Below are positions 1 to 11,090 of a stretch of DNA of 64,000 nucleotides, piece after piece. A model generated the notes under the pieces. It worked only from the letters and a program-made list of their open reading frames with translations, was not told where the DNA came from and made no database searches. Position numbers and translations under genes: made by a program. This stretch comes from Caulochytrium protostelioides. Lineage: Eukaryota; Chytridiomycota; Caulochytriomycetes; Caulochytriales; Caulochytriaceae. How positions within the stretch are numbered: the stretch's first letter is position 1; the number at the start of each line of letters is the position of its first letter. The DNA lies in NCBI GenBank assembly GCA_003615045.1, contig ML014115.1, forward strand, positions 1-64,000. Reading direction: 5' to 3'.

Positions 1-30
1 CTCATGGAACCTCATGGAACCTTATGGAAC
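1..30. repeat. Three tandem 10-bp units at the window edge
   Basis: The first 30 bases are three near-identical copies of ctcatggaac; the third has one change. The array may continue outside the window. No function is apparent. Confidence 0.8.
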
Positions 31-88
31 CTGGCGGAAAGTGATCGATTCCAGGTAGACTAAAGGCGCCGTCCAACAAACAAAAACA

Positions 89-160
89 TCCGTCATGGTC
101 CAGTGGTCAGGATTTCTCGCTCTCACCGAGACGGCCGGGGTTCGATTCCCCGTGACGGAG
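89..160 (+). tRNA. tRNA-Glu (anticodon CTC)
   Basis: A 72-nt cloverleaf. The acceptor arm TCCGTCA (89-95) pairs with TGACGGA (153-159), followed by discriminator G160. The anticodon stem TCTCG/CGAGA encloses the loop CTCTCAC, giving anticodon CTC (glutamate). The T arm carries the B-box GGTTCGATTCC. There is no intron and CCA is not encoded. A TTTT tract at 166-169 is the likely RNA polymerase III terminator. Confidence 0.95.
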
Positions 161-2137
161 TTACATTTTGTTCTGATACTTCAAACACTCAGCATGCGCC
201 GTCCTGGCACTCACAGCCGCCACAACTGGTGTAGTCCCGATTCACCCGAGGCGAGACATCAAGATGGGTGCGCCGGCATGTCGGTATCAACATTTTATGC
301 CCCTCGACACCCGGCTGAAGTTCGGGGGGGGGGGGGGGGGTATTCGCGTCGCCGCTTCCCGGCGGTCCAAAGCGTCGTTGGCCCCCCTAGGCGGCCCACG
401 AGCAGGAGGTCACTGCTTTTGGTGTCCGACATGGATCTGTTGGGGGCGGTCATAAGAGCGGCCAATGGAATGTATTGCTTATGAAATAGGTGCATATGGT
501 TTAGTGCAGAAAGTAATCGATGACATAGGGCACTGAGCGGCGTGACGGTCACCGGGAGCGTCCACGTCCACGTGGTAAGGGTCAGCCATAAGGAACAGCC
601 ATAAGGAACAGCCATACGGAAGCCATGTAAGCAGGGACAAGACAAAACAGAGCGAAACGGATGAGTATTGATATACTGACGCCGAGACACCGGGTGGTGA
701 AGGCGTACGACGATGACTGTCCGCTCTGAGCTGGGCAGGCCCTACAGCCCAACCGCCGACCGGGGATCGACTTTGTCAGCAGTGGCGCCGAGGCGCTAGG
801 CCGGCGTCTCAATACGTTACCCGTGCGGATCGCAACGACGGCAGCCACGAATACGTTCAAGGCCTTCTTGGAGGCGGCGCGGTTGGCCTTCGCCTTTAAA
901 CGCAGGAGACCGCGGGACATCGCCATTCGAGGAGCCCGAAAGATGGGGGCATCAACCCGCGCATGAGAGCGACGCCGCGGAGGACATGAAAGCGAAGCAG
1001 GGAATGAGGGTCAGTACGAGACGAGACGGGACGGCATTGCCTCTGGGAGCAGCGGAGAGCGGTTCGCAATCGAAGCGTCCTGGTTTCAGCATGCCGCGGC
1101 GGTCTTTTATCGTGTGCTTGATGTGCAGACGGCGCCGCGCCCGTCGGGGCGGTCCGTGATTTACCTGGGCGGCGGTGACCTGGGGAACCTGGGGGCCGAA
1201 CATGGTGCGAGCAGGGACAGGCTGAACGAGTCAACGGGGAGGGGAGGCGCGGCGGTCGTCGTCAGGAGGTCAGAGCAGAGAGCACGTGGAGCGATCCAGG
1301 GTTCAGGGGCCGTCAGGGTCTTCCCTGATGCGAGGTCTGCCGTGGTTCCCGGACCTTTCTGGGCACGAACCGGACGCCCAGGCGGATCCGCGTGGCCCTG
1401 CGTGGTTAAGAGGCATGGCGGCCCGCGTTCCCCGCGTTCCCCGCGGCGCGCCGCTGCCAGGAGCCGGCGGGGTCCGTCGGTTCATGGCGCTGCACGATCA
1501 TCGGTGGCGTCGTGTTGGCGTCATGGGCCGCGCATGGGCGAGCATACCGGCCGAGCATGCGTGGTGACGCTCCGCCGGCGGGAGCCGCCGCGCCGTGGCC
1601 AGTCGCCCGCCGTTGCTGCGCCCACAGCGTCGGACGGCGTGGCCCTCGGGGGCTCGGCCGGTGCCGGGGTGGGCCGAGCACACCCCCTTTCCCGGTCGTG
1701 GGGGCCGGAACCAGGCCGGCGTCGGAGAAGGCGCGCGGAGATGCGGGGCCACGGCCGTCGCTCGAGACGGCGACGGGCATCGATTCGGGATCATTCAGAC
1801 AGGCGGAAACAGCGATCTTCTCGATGATCATAACGGTCATATCATATCATAACGGTCGACATGAAAAGCGACAGGTGCTCGAGCGACCGCTTTGAGCGGA
1901 TGGTGGACGGCCTGCGGCGGGCATCAGGTCGGATTCTCGCTGACCGCTCGGCCCCGTCACCCCGCTCCCCAACTCCGCTCGCTCCGCTTTCCTCGTATTG
2001 GCCGTGCCCGGGTTCTGCCGCTCACGGTACGCGCTGCCTGTTTCATTCTCCTCTCTGCTCGGCCCGGATCGGCCTGGCCGATAGCGTTTGATACCGCATC
2101 CGTACTTGATTCGGTCTTTTGAATCGTCAGAGGCGCT
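161..2137. other. Intergenic stretch without a recognisable gene
   Basis: Overlapping open frames on both strands resemble nothing I recognise and look like products of high GC content. The stretch holds a 17-base G run (324-340) and a short tandem repeat of an agccataaggaac-type unit near 583-620. The last few hundred bases are the upstream region of the UPF0390-like gene. Confidence 0.5.
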
Positions 2138-2690
2138 ATGGCTCAAGGTGGCATTAAGCCGTCGGAAGCGGCCAAGCAACAGCTCGCCAAGCTGAAGCGC
2201 AAGCAGGCCACACGCCGTCCCGTCAAGGGTAAGTCACCTTCTCGACCCGCGCTATGATGGATCGCCGTTGCAGCTCGCATGGAGCCGCCGGTTGAGCATT
2301 TCTGCTTGCCTGATATCCTGTCGAATTCGGTGCTCTTCCTGGACAAGGTGGACTCATGCTTATCTTCTGGTGATCCGGAATACGACATGTCTATCGCCAT
2401 GCATGACAATCGGCCCTTTTCGTCTCCAACTCGACTCCCATGGAATCGATCCGCCGCCATCCGCTCGACGTGTAGGCGCACGTGAGGTCAAGCCGAAGCC
2501 CAAGTCTCAGGCACATTTGAAGCAAATGAAGTTCACGGCCAAGCTGCGTGCACGCGCGATCCAGGAGACGGAAAAGTACGCTGCCGGCAAGGCCTTCGCC
2601 ACGGGCAAGCTCACCATCATGAAGAAAACCGGCCAGACTTCGCTGGAAGCCCAGCGCAAGGAGACCAAGGAGAAGCCCCGTGCCTTCTGA
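2138..2690 (+). CDS. Small basic UPF0390/DUF2462-like protein, two exons
   Basis: Exon 1 is 2138-2228, the intron 2229-2475 (GTAAGT...GTGTAG), exon 2 2476-2690. The phases join exactly (G + GC), giving 101 aa. The protein starts MAQG, is very rich in lysine and alanine, has a central VKGAREVKPKPK segment, a helical middle, and a late KLTIMKK motif. This order (MAQG start, a KGGR-IAPKK-like core, a basic helix, then KLALLK) matches the UPF0390 family (human C19orf53, Leydig cell tumour 10 kDa homologue), a small basic protein of poorly known function. The family is recognised from pattern and length only. Single-frame reading misses exon 1, and the exon 2 frame appears to begin inside the intron. 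Confidence 0.6.
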
Positions 2691-3311
2691 GTCCATGCTT
2701 TCTGTTGTTGATTCACTTTTCGATAGTTTAATTTAATTTCTTAGTCACGGAAAGCCCGGACTGAATGGCAGCCTCGGTGCACCAATGAGACTTGCAAGAC
2801 CGTCATTTCGGCGGCTCCACGACTTCGCCGCCCGCTTTCCTCGACCAGCGGCGGCCTCCGGTTCACGGGCGGGCGACCTCCGAGTGTGGCGCAACGCGCG
2901 GCCTGTCCCCATATGAGCGGGGTCGGCGTGTCCCCACCTGCGGGGGCGAGGAGCGGCGGGGTCCGGCACCGCGACCCGTCAACTCGGCGCGGCGATCGCC
3001 TGGCGAAGTCTTGGCGCTTCCGCTGTCTCATCTCGGCCACGTGAGTGACACGTGGGCGACACGTGTCGATGGGCAGCTGGCCATTTACTCTCCAGTCATC
3101 CGCATCTCCAGTCATCCGCAGACCCTTTCTCTACACGGCAGGATTCCCCCCCCACTGACCTCAATATATCGCCGTTCCGCTCCCCGGACGGCACCTATCG
3201 CTCGATCGCCCATCGCCGTGGCCGTGGTCACGAGAGGTCATTGATTGGTCAGCCGTCCCGCCTGACACGCCGCCCGTACGGCGCAGAGACCGTGTTTACG
3301 CCGCAGTGAGG
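2691..3311. promoter_or_regulatory. Intergenic region upstream of the Pelota gene
   Basis: About 620 bases between two plus-strand genes. No conserved protein or RNA is visible. It must hold the 3' end of the UPF0390-like gene and the promoter of Pelota. A TTTAATTTAATTT tract follows the first stop codon (about 2727-2739). No specific promoter element can be named. Confidence 0.4.
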
Positions 3312-4550
3312 ATGAAGATCCTCGCGCGTCATATCGAGAAGGATCGCTCGGGCCGTCTCGTGCTCATTCCCGAGGAGAACGAGGATCTGTGGCACTTGTA
3401 CAACATCATCACGGCCGGTGACCGGATTAAGGGTTCGACCGTGCGCCGCGTCGTCACCGAGACCTCCACGGGCTCCGTCGACAAGCATGCAGTCAAGCTG
3501 ACGCTGGTGCTGGTCGTAGCGACGGTCGACTATGACGTCCAGGGCGGGCAGCTCCGCGTGAAGGGCACCAACCAAACCGAGTCGCCGCACATCAAGCTCG
3601 GCGCGTACCACACCCTCGCGATCGAGCTGAACCGCCAGCTGACGATCTACAAGGATGAGTGGGACACAATCGTGCTCGACCGCATTCGGGCGCTCTCGGA
3701 CGTCTCAAAGCGCGCGGACATTGCCGCCGTCGTGATGGAGGAAGGGCTGGCGCACGTGTGCCTGATCACCGAGAGTATGACGGTCGTCGTGCAGCGCATC
3801 GAGAGCACCATCCCGCGCAAGCGCCGCGAGAATGCGTCGTCTCGCTCGAAGGCGATGGACCGCTTCTACGAGCAGATCTACCAGGCGATCGCGCGCAGTA
3901 TCGACTTCAGCGTCGTGAAGGCCCTCGTGCTCGCCAGCCCCGGGTTCGTCAAGAACCAGCTGCTCACGTACCTGATGACGGCCGCGGTCAAGTCGAATAC
4001 ACCTCGGCTGGCCGAGACGATCAAGGAGAAAGCCGTGCTCGTGCACTGCTCGACCGGCCACAAGCATGCGCTCACCGAGATCATGGCCGACCCGGGGGTC
4101 CAGGCCCAGCTGAAGGAAACCAAGTTCGCTCAAGAAACGCGCGCTTTGGAGGAGTTCTTCAAGGTGCTGGCCCAGGACCGCGGTCAGGCGTTCTACGGAT
4201 ATGACTACGTGGCGCGTGCCGCCGCCCAGAAGGCCGTCACGACGTTGCTCGTCACCGACGGTCTGTTCCGGTCGGCGGACATTCCGACGCGCAAGCGGTA
4301 CATTCGGCTCGTGGAGCAGGTCAAGCGACAGGGCGGCACCGTCTACGTCTTCTCGACCCTGCACTCCTCGGGCGAGCAGCTGGAGCAGCTCACGGGCATC
4401 GCCGCGCTGCTTAGCTACCCGATGCCCGATCTCGAGGAAGAAGTCGCCGCTCAAATGGAGGCGCAGCGTCTTGCGGACGATCCATTTGCTCTGCGGGACG
4501 GCGACGAACTCATCGAAAGCGATCCCAATCCCGTCGGCGCGGATTTCTAA
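3312..4550 (+). CDS. PELO: Pelota/Dom34 ribosome-rescue factor
   Basis: An intronless 412-aa protein. The family is a paralogue of eRF1 that, with the GTPase Hbs1, binds the empty A site of stalled ribosomes in no-go and non-stop mRNA decay and splits them for recycling. The N-terminal Sm-like domain begins MKILARHIEKDRSGRL and includes the stretch ending LWHLYNIITAGD. The central eRF1_2-type domain contains SPGFVKNQLL. The C-terminal domain ends with the typical GEQLEQLTGIAALLSYP. As in the family, the GGQ catalytic motif of eRF1 is absent. The start is ATG 3312; two codons upstream there is only an in-frame GTG. At 412 aa it is slightly longer than yeast Dom34 because of an acidic tail. It is tail-to-tail with the Prp16 gene, with 95 bases between stop codons. 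Confidence 0.97.
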   Translation: MKILARHIEKDRSGRLVLIPEENEDLWHLYNIITAGDRIKGSTVRRVVTETSTGSVDKHAVKLTLVLVVATVDYDVQGGQLRVKGTNQTESPHIKLGAYHTLAIELNRQLTIYKDEWDTIVLDRIRALSDVSKRADIAAVVMEEGLAHVCLITESMTVVVQRIESTIPRKRRENASSRSKAMDRFYEQIYQAIARSIDFSVVKALVLASPGFVKNQLLTYLMTAAVKSNTPRLAETIKEKAVLVHCSTGHKHALTEIMADPGVQAQLKETKFAQETRALEEFFKVLAQDRGQAFYGYDYVARAAAQKAVTTLLVTDGLFRSADIPTRKRYIRLVEQVKRQGGTVYVFSTLHSSGEQLEQLTGIAALLSYPMPDLEEEVAAQMEAQRLADDPFALRDGDELIESDPNPVGADF

Positions 4551-4645
4551 TCCAGCGTCCGTCAATGGGCATGATCGCATTTTCCCCATCTTCATCCGCG
4601 TCGCGCATACGACGGTGGTTCTCAACTATTTATAATCGATCCTGC

Positions 4646-7600
4646 TTAGATGCCGCGCCGTCGTCGCTTTGCCGCCACGACCAGACGGGTGGGATGGGCG
4701 GCCGACGCCGGCGTCTTGAGTGGATTTTGAGTCGATGCCGACGTTGCCGCCGCGGCGAGCGATGGCGTTGACGCCGCCGCCGCCGCCGCCGTCGATGCGG
4801 CGGCAGCGCCGCCCCGAATCGCGGAGAGTGAGCCGCCTGGCTGGGAGGCTAGCACCTGGCGCAGGTACGCGGGGTCGGTGCGGCCGTAAGTCTCTTCCCA
4901 GGCGCGCATGGCAGCGTCCTGGTCCCAGGCGGGCGCATCGCGAGCGCGCTGGGCCGCGATCGGGAGCCGGAGGTCGTAGAACATGGGCCCGAACTCAGCG
5001 AGCCAGTAAGGATCGACGGCGGTCACGTGCTGCATGTACTGCTTGCTAGTGTAGATGAGCTCGTGGTAGACGATGTAGTCCGGGGTGAAGCCGCGGCCGT
5101 AGAGCGCCGACGTCGGATGCAGGTGAACCGGCATGCCGGTGCGAACGTTGATGTACTCGCCGATCCCGCGCATGCGCGCCGCCTGGTAGAAGTACGCCGA
5201 GGCGATGCAGCGCCGCACGACATCCCAGTCAGCGCCCGAGGAGACGATCGGCAGCCGCTGGGCGGTCATGATGTCCACGAGCTGGTCGCGGACTTCTTTG
5301 GCCTTGCGCATCGCCTTCGGCTGGATGAAGTGCTTCGTGCACCATCGGTCGCTCTGCCGGTTCGCGAGCCACTGCGTATACACATGGAGCAGGGTCAGGT
5401 GGTCGCTTTCGCCCACCAAAAATTTCTCGCGGGCCGCGTCCGACGCTTCAGCCTGCTCCTTCGGGCGGTAGAACACCGACGGCACCGAGAGCATGCTGAC
5501 GATACTCAGCGCTTCCTCCGAGCAGGCCATTGGCACGCTCATGATCAGGATCTTGGCGAGGGCCGGGTCGACCGGAAACTCGACCATCTTGCGGCCGAGT
5601 TCCGTGAGGTGGCCCTCGCGCTGCAACGCGCCGAGCATCCACAGGTGGTACATGGCGTTCAGCATCGTGTCCTGGGGCGGCGCATCGATGAAGTCGAACT
5701 GGAGCAGGTCGTCGACGCCGAGGCTCTTGAGGAGCAGCACGACGTGGCTCAGATTGACACGCTGGATTTCGGGGATCGGGTTCACAAACATATCCCGGCG
5801 GTAGGCGGGCTCGGTGTACAGCCGGTACGCGACGCCGGGGCCCGTGCGGCCGGCACGCCCGGCGCGCTGGTTCGCGTTGGCCTGGCTGATCGGGGTCACT
5901 TGCAGCGCGTCCATACCCACGCGCGGGTTGTAGACTTTGAGCTTGCAGAAGCCCGTGTCGACGACATACACGATGCCATCGACCGTCAGCGACGTTTCGG
6001 CAATATTGGTGGCAATGATGCATTTGCGCGACTGATCGGGCGTGGGCTCAAAGATGCGGGCCTGCAGGTCGGCAGGCATCTGCGAGTAGATGGGCAGCAG
6101 CGTGAGCGGTGGGGCGTCTTCGACGGCCGCGAGCCGCTCGGCCGCGAGCTGCGCCGTCATTTCGATATCTTCTTGGCCCGTCATAAAGACGAGCAGATCG
6201 CCCTTGGGCTGGGAGAGATGGATCGTCAGGATCTGCTTGACGGCGGCGTCGACATAGTCGTGGCAGGGCACTTTCGCATACATGACGTCCACGGGGAACG
6301 TGCGTCCCGGGATTGTGAACAGCGGCACGCTGCCAAAGAACGCCGCGAACTTGTCCGCATTCATCGTCGCCGAGGTCACAATCAGCTTGAGGTCACGACG
6401 CCGGGTCAGCAGCTTGCGCAACAGGCCCAGCAGCACATCGGTATTAAGCGAGCGCTCGTGGGCCTCGTCCATGATGATGCAGCTATACTGATCCAGGTCC
6501 GGCCGGTTGAGGCACTCGCGCAGCAGGACACCGTCGGTCATGAACTTGATCTGGGTCTTGTCGCTCGTGCAGTCCTCAAAGCGGATCGCATACCCGACTT
6601 CCTCGCCAACACGGACGCCCATCTCGTCACTCACACGACGCGCGACCGACATGGCCGCGACACGCCGCGGCTGCGTGCACCCAATCATGCCGGCCTGCGC
6701 GAACCCGTCTTCCACGAGGTACTGCGCCAGCTGCGTCGTCTTGCCGCTGCCCGTCTCGCCGATCACCACCACCACCGCGTTTTCGCGGATCATGGCCAGC
6801 AGCTCGTTGCGCACCGCGAACGCGGGCAGCGACTCGCGCTGCTCCTGCATCGTCTTGGGCTTCGTGGTCCCGTCCTCTTCCTCTTCCTCCTCCTCACCAC
6901 GTGGAGCATCATCCGGGGGAGGCGCCTGGCCGGCAGGATCGCCGGCCGCAGCCGCCTCGCCCTGGGTAGCTTTGGCGGCATCATCGCCGGTCGTGGCCGC
7001 AGCAGGGTCTGGCGGCTCGATCGCGCGGCCGGACGCATCCTCGGCATGCTCCTTTACCCCCATGACATGACCGATCGTCGTGCCCGTGACGTCCCAATGC
7101 CGCGGGGCCGCGTTCTGGCGCTCGGTCTGGCGGCGCCGCGCGAGCAGGACCTGCGAGCCCTGCTTACTGAACCGCGCCAGATCGGACGCCGGGTCCCGTA
7201 CCGTCTGGACCATCGCCAGCTGCGTCGTGAACACTTGCTGGCCCGCGAGGAAGGGCGGCTTGAGGTCGCGGACCGTGACGTGGACCCGCGACGCGTCGTC
7301 GGCGTCGCCGGTGGCCGTGCCGACCGCATCGGCGCGGAGTTGCGCCACGCCGCTCGTCAGCAAGCGGTTCGTCTCCCACGCGTCGCGCTCGCTCCGGTGC
7401 TGCGCCTGCTTCGCGTTTTGGCGCTGCTGTGTGAGTTTGTGGCGCAGCTCGGCTTCCTTAGCGTCCCAGTAGGCCTGCTCCTCGGCCGCATAGACGCCGC
7501 CGCCCGCTGCGGCGCCGTCGTCCATGGTCGCACCGGACTCCTCGTTCGCATACCAGTCGCGGTCCAGCTGGCGCTGCTCCGCCTCCCACTGTGCGCGGTC

Positions 7601-8398
7601 ATAGCCTTCGGGCACGTCGTCGGGACCCGGCGCGAGCGACGGCGGCGGCGGCATCGAAGACGATGCGGGGGACAGCCTGGAGGGTGCCTGGTCGGTCGGC
7701 TCCGAGGCGTGAGGAGGCCGCCCCGGGATCCTCCAGTGCGCCGCATGGTCCGTCGCGGTTCCGTCTTCGCGGCCGCCAGTCGCGTCGGTCCGCTGCCTGG
7801 CAGAGGCGCGAGAGAAGCCTGGTTGCAAGGGCGGCTGGCTGGGCCCGAGGCCCCGACCGCCACTGGTTGCCTGTGGCCGCTCATAGGACGGTCGCGGGTC
7901 ATGGTCGCGCCATGGCCGGCGGTCTCGGCGGGCAGGGGCGCCGATCCTGGCATTCGGTGGATGAGGATGGCGGCCGTCATCGGGGAGATGGCGGCGATGA
8001 AACACCGGCGCGGGCCGCTCGGCGGGCCCGTGGGAGGCGTCGGATCGATGCGAGCGCGCGTCGCGGTCCTCGCAGCGTGCGGTCGCGCAGGAAGTCGCCG
8101 CGTCGCCGCGGCTTCCACGGGTCCTTCCGTCGGAGTTTCGGCGGTTGAAGGCGGTGGTGCTGTTCGTAGTGCTGTTCGTAGTGCTGTACGTGGTGCTGGC
8201 ACCTCGCACGCCCCGGAAGTCGTCACGATGGCCACGATGGCATCGAGGGCCGCCGCCGTCGCGGTCTCGTTCGCCGTCGCGGTCTCGATCGCTGACGCGG
8301 TCCCAATCGCGATCACGACGATCATCGCGGTGACGGCGGTAGTCGCGGTCACGGTCGTGGTCACGGTCGCCGGACCGGCGGCCGCCGTGAACCGCCAT
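4646..8398 (-). CDS. PRP16: DEAH-box splicing helicase Prp16 (DHX38)
   Basis: A 1,250-aa intronless ORF close in size to human DHX38. Prp16 is the ATPase that remodels the spliceosome after the first transesterification step. The first about 110 residues are rich in RD/DR dipeptides, as in metazoan DHX38. Before the helicase core lies a segment close to Prp16's signature (SKQGSQVLL..., [17 protein letters not shown]). Helicase motifs: Walker [11 protein letters not shown] near residue 547, DEAH near 644, SAT shortly after, and [12 protein letters not shown] near 843, followed by the HA2/OB domains. The start is the ATG at 8398; the open frame continues upstream, but only from a non-ATG codon and without conserved sequence. 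The tail is Ala/Ser-rich with a basic KRRRRG end. The opposite strand carries a 1,267-codon open frame with no protein-like features. Confidence 0.95.
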   Translation of the reverse strand: MAVHGGRRSGDRDHDRDRDYRRHRDDRRDRDWDRVSDRDRDGERDRDGGGPRCHRGHRDDFRGVRGASTTYSTTNSTTNSTTAFNRRNSDGRTRGSRGDAATSCATARCEDRDARSHRSDASHGPAERPAPVFHRRHLPDDGRHPHPPNARIGAPARRDRRPWRDHDPRPSYERPQATSGGRGLGPSQPPLQPGFSRASARQRTDATGGREDGTATDHAAHWRIPGRPPHASEPTDQAPSRLSPASSSMPPPPSLAPGPDDVPEGYDRAQWEAEQRQLDRDWYANEESGATMDDGAAAGGGVYAAEEQAYWDAKEAELRHKLTQQRQNAKQAQHRSERDAWETNRLLTSGVAQLRADAVGTATGDADDASRVHVTVRDLKPPFLAGQQVFTTQLAMVQTVRDPASDLARFSKQGSQVLLARRRQTERQNAAPRHWDVTGTTIGHVMGVKEHAEDASGRAIEPPDPAAATTGDDAAKATQGEAAAAGDPAGQAPPPDDAPRGEEEEEEEDGTTKPKTMQEQRESLPAFAVRNELLAMIRENAVVVVIGETGSGKTTQLAQYLVEDGFAQAGMIGCTQPRRVAAMSVARRVSDEMGVRVGEEVGYAIRFEDCTSDKTQIKFMTDGVLLRECLNRPDLDQYSCIIMDEAHERSLNTDVLLGLLRKLLTRRRDLKLIVTSATMNADKFAAFFGSVPLFTIPGRTFPVDVMYAKVPCHDYVDAAVKQILTIHLSQPKGDLLVFMTGQEDIEMTAQLAAERLAAVEDAPPLTLLPIYSQMPADLQARIFEPTPDQSRKCIIATNIAETSLTVDGIVYVVDTGFCKLKVYNPRVGMDALQVTPISQANANQRAGRAGRTGPGVAYRLYTEPAYRRDMFVNPIPEIQRVNLSHVVLLLKSLGVDDLLQFDFIDAPPQDTMLNAMYHLWMLGALQREGHLTELGRKMVEFPVDPALAKILIMSVPMACSEEALSIVSMLSVPSVFYRPKEQAEASDAAREKFLVGESDHLTLLHVYTQWLANRQSDRWCTKHFIQPKAMRKAKEVRDQLVDIMTAQRLPIVSSGADWDVVRRCIASAYFYQAARMRGIGEYINVRTGMPVHLHPTSALYGRGFTPDYIVYHELIYTSKQYMQHVTAVDPYWLAEFGPMFYDLRLPIAAQRARDAPAWDQDAAMRAWEETYGRTDPAYLRQVLASQPGGSLSAIRGGAAAASTAAAAAASTPSLAAAATSASTQNPLKTPASAAHPTRLVVAAKRRRRGI

Positions 8399-8936
8399 GA
8401 CCGCGACCGGCCGCGGGCGTCGGGGAGCCGCGGCCGTCGGTCCCCCAGACGGGCAGGGCGTGCGTCGCGTGCGTCGGAGCCGTCGGAGCCGATTGGACGC
8501 GGTGTCGGTCGGCGAGGCGCGATCGCGTGCGGAAGACGGGCTCGGGCGGAGTTTCGGACGGCGGTCGTCTCGATGCTGATGAGAGGCGAGCCGAGGCGTC
8601 GCGGGCGGGAGGCGGTGATCGAAAGGGAGGGACAGGTGCAACGATCGGGAAGTCAAGGAACAGAAAAGGATGCCCGACGTATGCGTATGCTCTTAAGCGG
8701 TGCTCACTCAGAAGCTGCTGACGGTCCGAAGTGCAGCGGGTGGGCCGTGCCATCCAGGGACGGCCGAGTATTTTGGTCCATGCTATCACCGCCTCCCGAC
8801 CCCCAAGCCCGTCAAAGCAAGGCGCGATGATTCACGCCGCCCGGGGGCACCCTTCGTGTTTCCCAAGCCACATCCGCACGACGGCCTGGAAGGACCGACA
8901 CGATGAGGTTTACTCCGAGCAACATCTGACCCCATT
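8399..8936. promoter_or_regulatory. Spacer between the Prp16 start and the HAUS1-like gene 3' end
   Basis: About 540 bases. It holds the Prp16 promoter and 5' leader (minus strand) and the 3' flank of the HAUS1-like gene. Nothing else is recognised. Confidence 0.4.
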
Positions 8937-10452
8937 TCAGTATCCGCGGCCAAGACGCGACGCCAAGGACCGCGGCCGCTGTGGCGCAAGCCGGCGCTGC
9001 TTCTGAGCCTCGAGCTGCTGCAGCCGCACGCGCTGCGCCTCAAGCGCTGCCTCGGCCTGCTCCGGGTCCTGTGGCAGCGCTTCGTACGCCGCCAGCTGCT
9101 GCTGCAGCGACGCGAGGGTCGCCAGCTTGGCGAGCGCGTCTTCTTCGAGTTGCGCGGCGCGCGTCACCGCGTCGCTCAGCTGGAACGCCGCGAGGTCTTC
9201 GAGGCTGGACTGGTGGGCCGCGTCAGCGGCGTCGGCGTCCACGGCGGCATCGGCACCCGCGGCGAGCGGGTCGGGCGCGTCCGGCAGACCGCGGTCGCGA
9301 CACTGCTGGGCATACCGCCGGCGGTAGGTCACGGCTTTCTCGCGCAAGAGCACCGTGGCTTGCTCGAGACGCCGGGTCTCGGCGTCGGCGGCCGGCGCCC
9401 ACGCACGGAGGGCCTGCAGGTCGCGCGTCAGATCGGCCTGCTGCTCGCGCAGCGCCGCATGGCACCCCTCGGCCTCGGCCAGCACGGCGCGGTTCCGCCG
9501 GAGGGCGTCGGTCTCGGCGGTAATGGCGTTCTGCAGATCCGCAAAGCGGGTCATGGAACTAGACGAGGTGGCCGTCGAGTCGTGGGTGAGGGCGTGGCCA
9601 TCCGGCCATACAACAGGGAGGAACCCCAAGGGCATTCAAACGGCGCCGAGCAGGATCAATGGAGATGAGTATACTGTCCGTCTCATCATACGCATCAGCG
9701 AGAGCGCGCGTCAGGAGGGCACTTACGCGGTGACATCACCCGTCGGGTTTTCGAGCATCGCGGCAGCGACGCTGAGGAACTCGAGATCACGCTGGGCCTG
9801 GGCTTCCAGCATCGCCGATGAGAGACCCCATTCTTGGAGCGCGTGGATTTGTTGGTCGGCTAGAAGCATGGATCGTCATGGCAAAAAAAAGTTGATGTGA
9901 GTCAGACCATCCAACGACGAGACGGTCACTCCGTGCCACCCCGTGCATGGGGCCCATTGCATACGTACCGGATGTCTGGAGCAGCTGCACCAGGTCCTGC
10001 GCAACCGCTTGGACAGCCGGATCCGGCTGCGAGGGCGGCAGCTGGTCGGAAGCAAACAAGAGCGGTGACGGCGGCCGCGCATGGTCACCGGCGGCATCGG
10101 CCACGTCCTGCGCGGCCCGGTCGGCTTCGCTGCCGCCGCCGATGCCGCCGCCGCCGTGTAGACGGTGCCGGTCCTCGATGCCGCGAGCGCCGTCCCGTCC
10201 CGCGTGCGGCGCCTTCAGCTTGTCCTGGAAGAGCCGCGGCCACGCGGCGACGGCCTGGCGCTGCCACGTGTCGGCGCGGGCCCCATTCGCTGCCACGGCG
10301 CGCGTGGCGGCGGCGGGGTCAGCGGAGGACGGGCGCGCGGCGTCCGGTTCGGCGGCCGGCGCGACCGACCTATGGTCCGCGGGGTCATGGCCCGCCAGCG
10401 TGAGCGCGGCGGCGCGCCGCCATGGCGGGAGGTCTGCGACCGAAGAGGTCAT
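8937..10452 (-). CDS. Coiled-coil protein resembling HAUS1 (augmin subunit 1), three exons
   Basis: Exon 1 is 10452-9969, intron 9968-9860 (GTACGT...CTAG), exon 2 9859-9727, intron 9726-9559 (GTAAGT...CTAG), exon 3 9558-8937. All phases agree and give 412 aa. The first about 150 residues are low-complexity and Ala/Pro-rich; the rest is mostly coiled coil (DLQNAITAETDALRRNRAVL; LASLQQQLAAYEALPQDPEQ). The order of features follows HAUS1: a helical start, an RRRYAQQCRDRGLPD-like segment, a downstream HQSSLEDLAAFQ helix, and a terminal LASLQQQLAAYEALPQDP-type coil like human LARLKQQTIPLKKKL...MPNP. HAUS1 belongs to augmin, which recruits gamma-tubulin to spindle microtubules. The match is by eye and moderate; another kinetochore or spindle coiled-coil protein remains possible. 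Confidence 0.5.
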
Positions 10453-11090
10453 CCGTCGGTGGGCGTTGCTCCTGTTGGCGCCGATTGATCCGGAACGATC
10501 AGGCCGGCGGCGTCGGCGTCGGCGGCGGCAGGGATGGCAGATGGCAGATGGCTCTGAGGTCGGTTCGAGGCGATGTGGCGTCGACTCGTGATGCTCTTTA
10601 TCAGAGTTGTTCCTGGGCGACGGGGAATACGTCCCGGTAGAGAGGGCTCGTAGGGGTGGGTGCCGATCACAATAACGAGGACGCCGTCTATCGGCAAGAC
10701 ACGGCGAGAAAGAAGCGGCCGGCGCAAACTGGATGAACCAATCAGGTTAGTCAAGCGGATACGATCTGCGGTGTGAAGCAAGCTTCGAACATGCCGTCTC
10801 GGGCGTTGTCAAGTCGGCCTGCAGCGCGCTGAAGCCCGTATCACCGCCAGCTCCGGCCTTGTCTGGGGTTGCTGTTGTGGCGTCGAGGCCCCTTTTTCGA
10901 GCTCAAGCCCGCGAAGCTAACACCCCACCCCCCAAGCCTGCGCCCCCTTCGTGCGGCGACCCGGTTCGGCTGGCCTCGATTGGCGTCGCCTGTTGCAGGT
11001 AGCCTGCATCGATCGGCCCTGATCGGCATGCTTCGGTAACGACCGACAGAGACATCGCCATAGGCCACCGCAACCAGACCTCCGCGGGAG
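10453..11090. promoter_or_regulatory. Upstream region of the HAUS1-like gene and 3' flank of the MCD gene
   Basis: About 640 bases without a convincing ORF or RNA gene. Both neighbours are on the minus strand, so this should hold the HAUS1-like promoter and the end of the malonyl-CoA decarboxylase transcript. Confidence 0.4.

Noticed and set aside
5027-8830. A 1,267-codon plus-strand open frame across the Prp16 gene
   Set aside because: It is the antisense of a well-supported helicase gene, with no domains; long antisense frames are expected at this GC content and codon usage.
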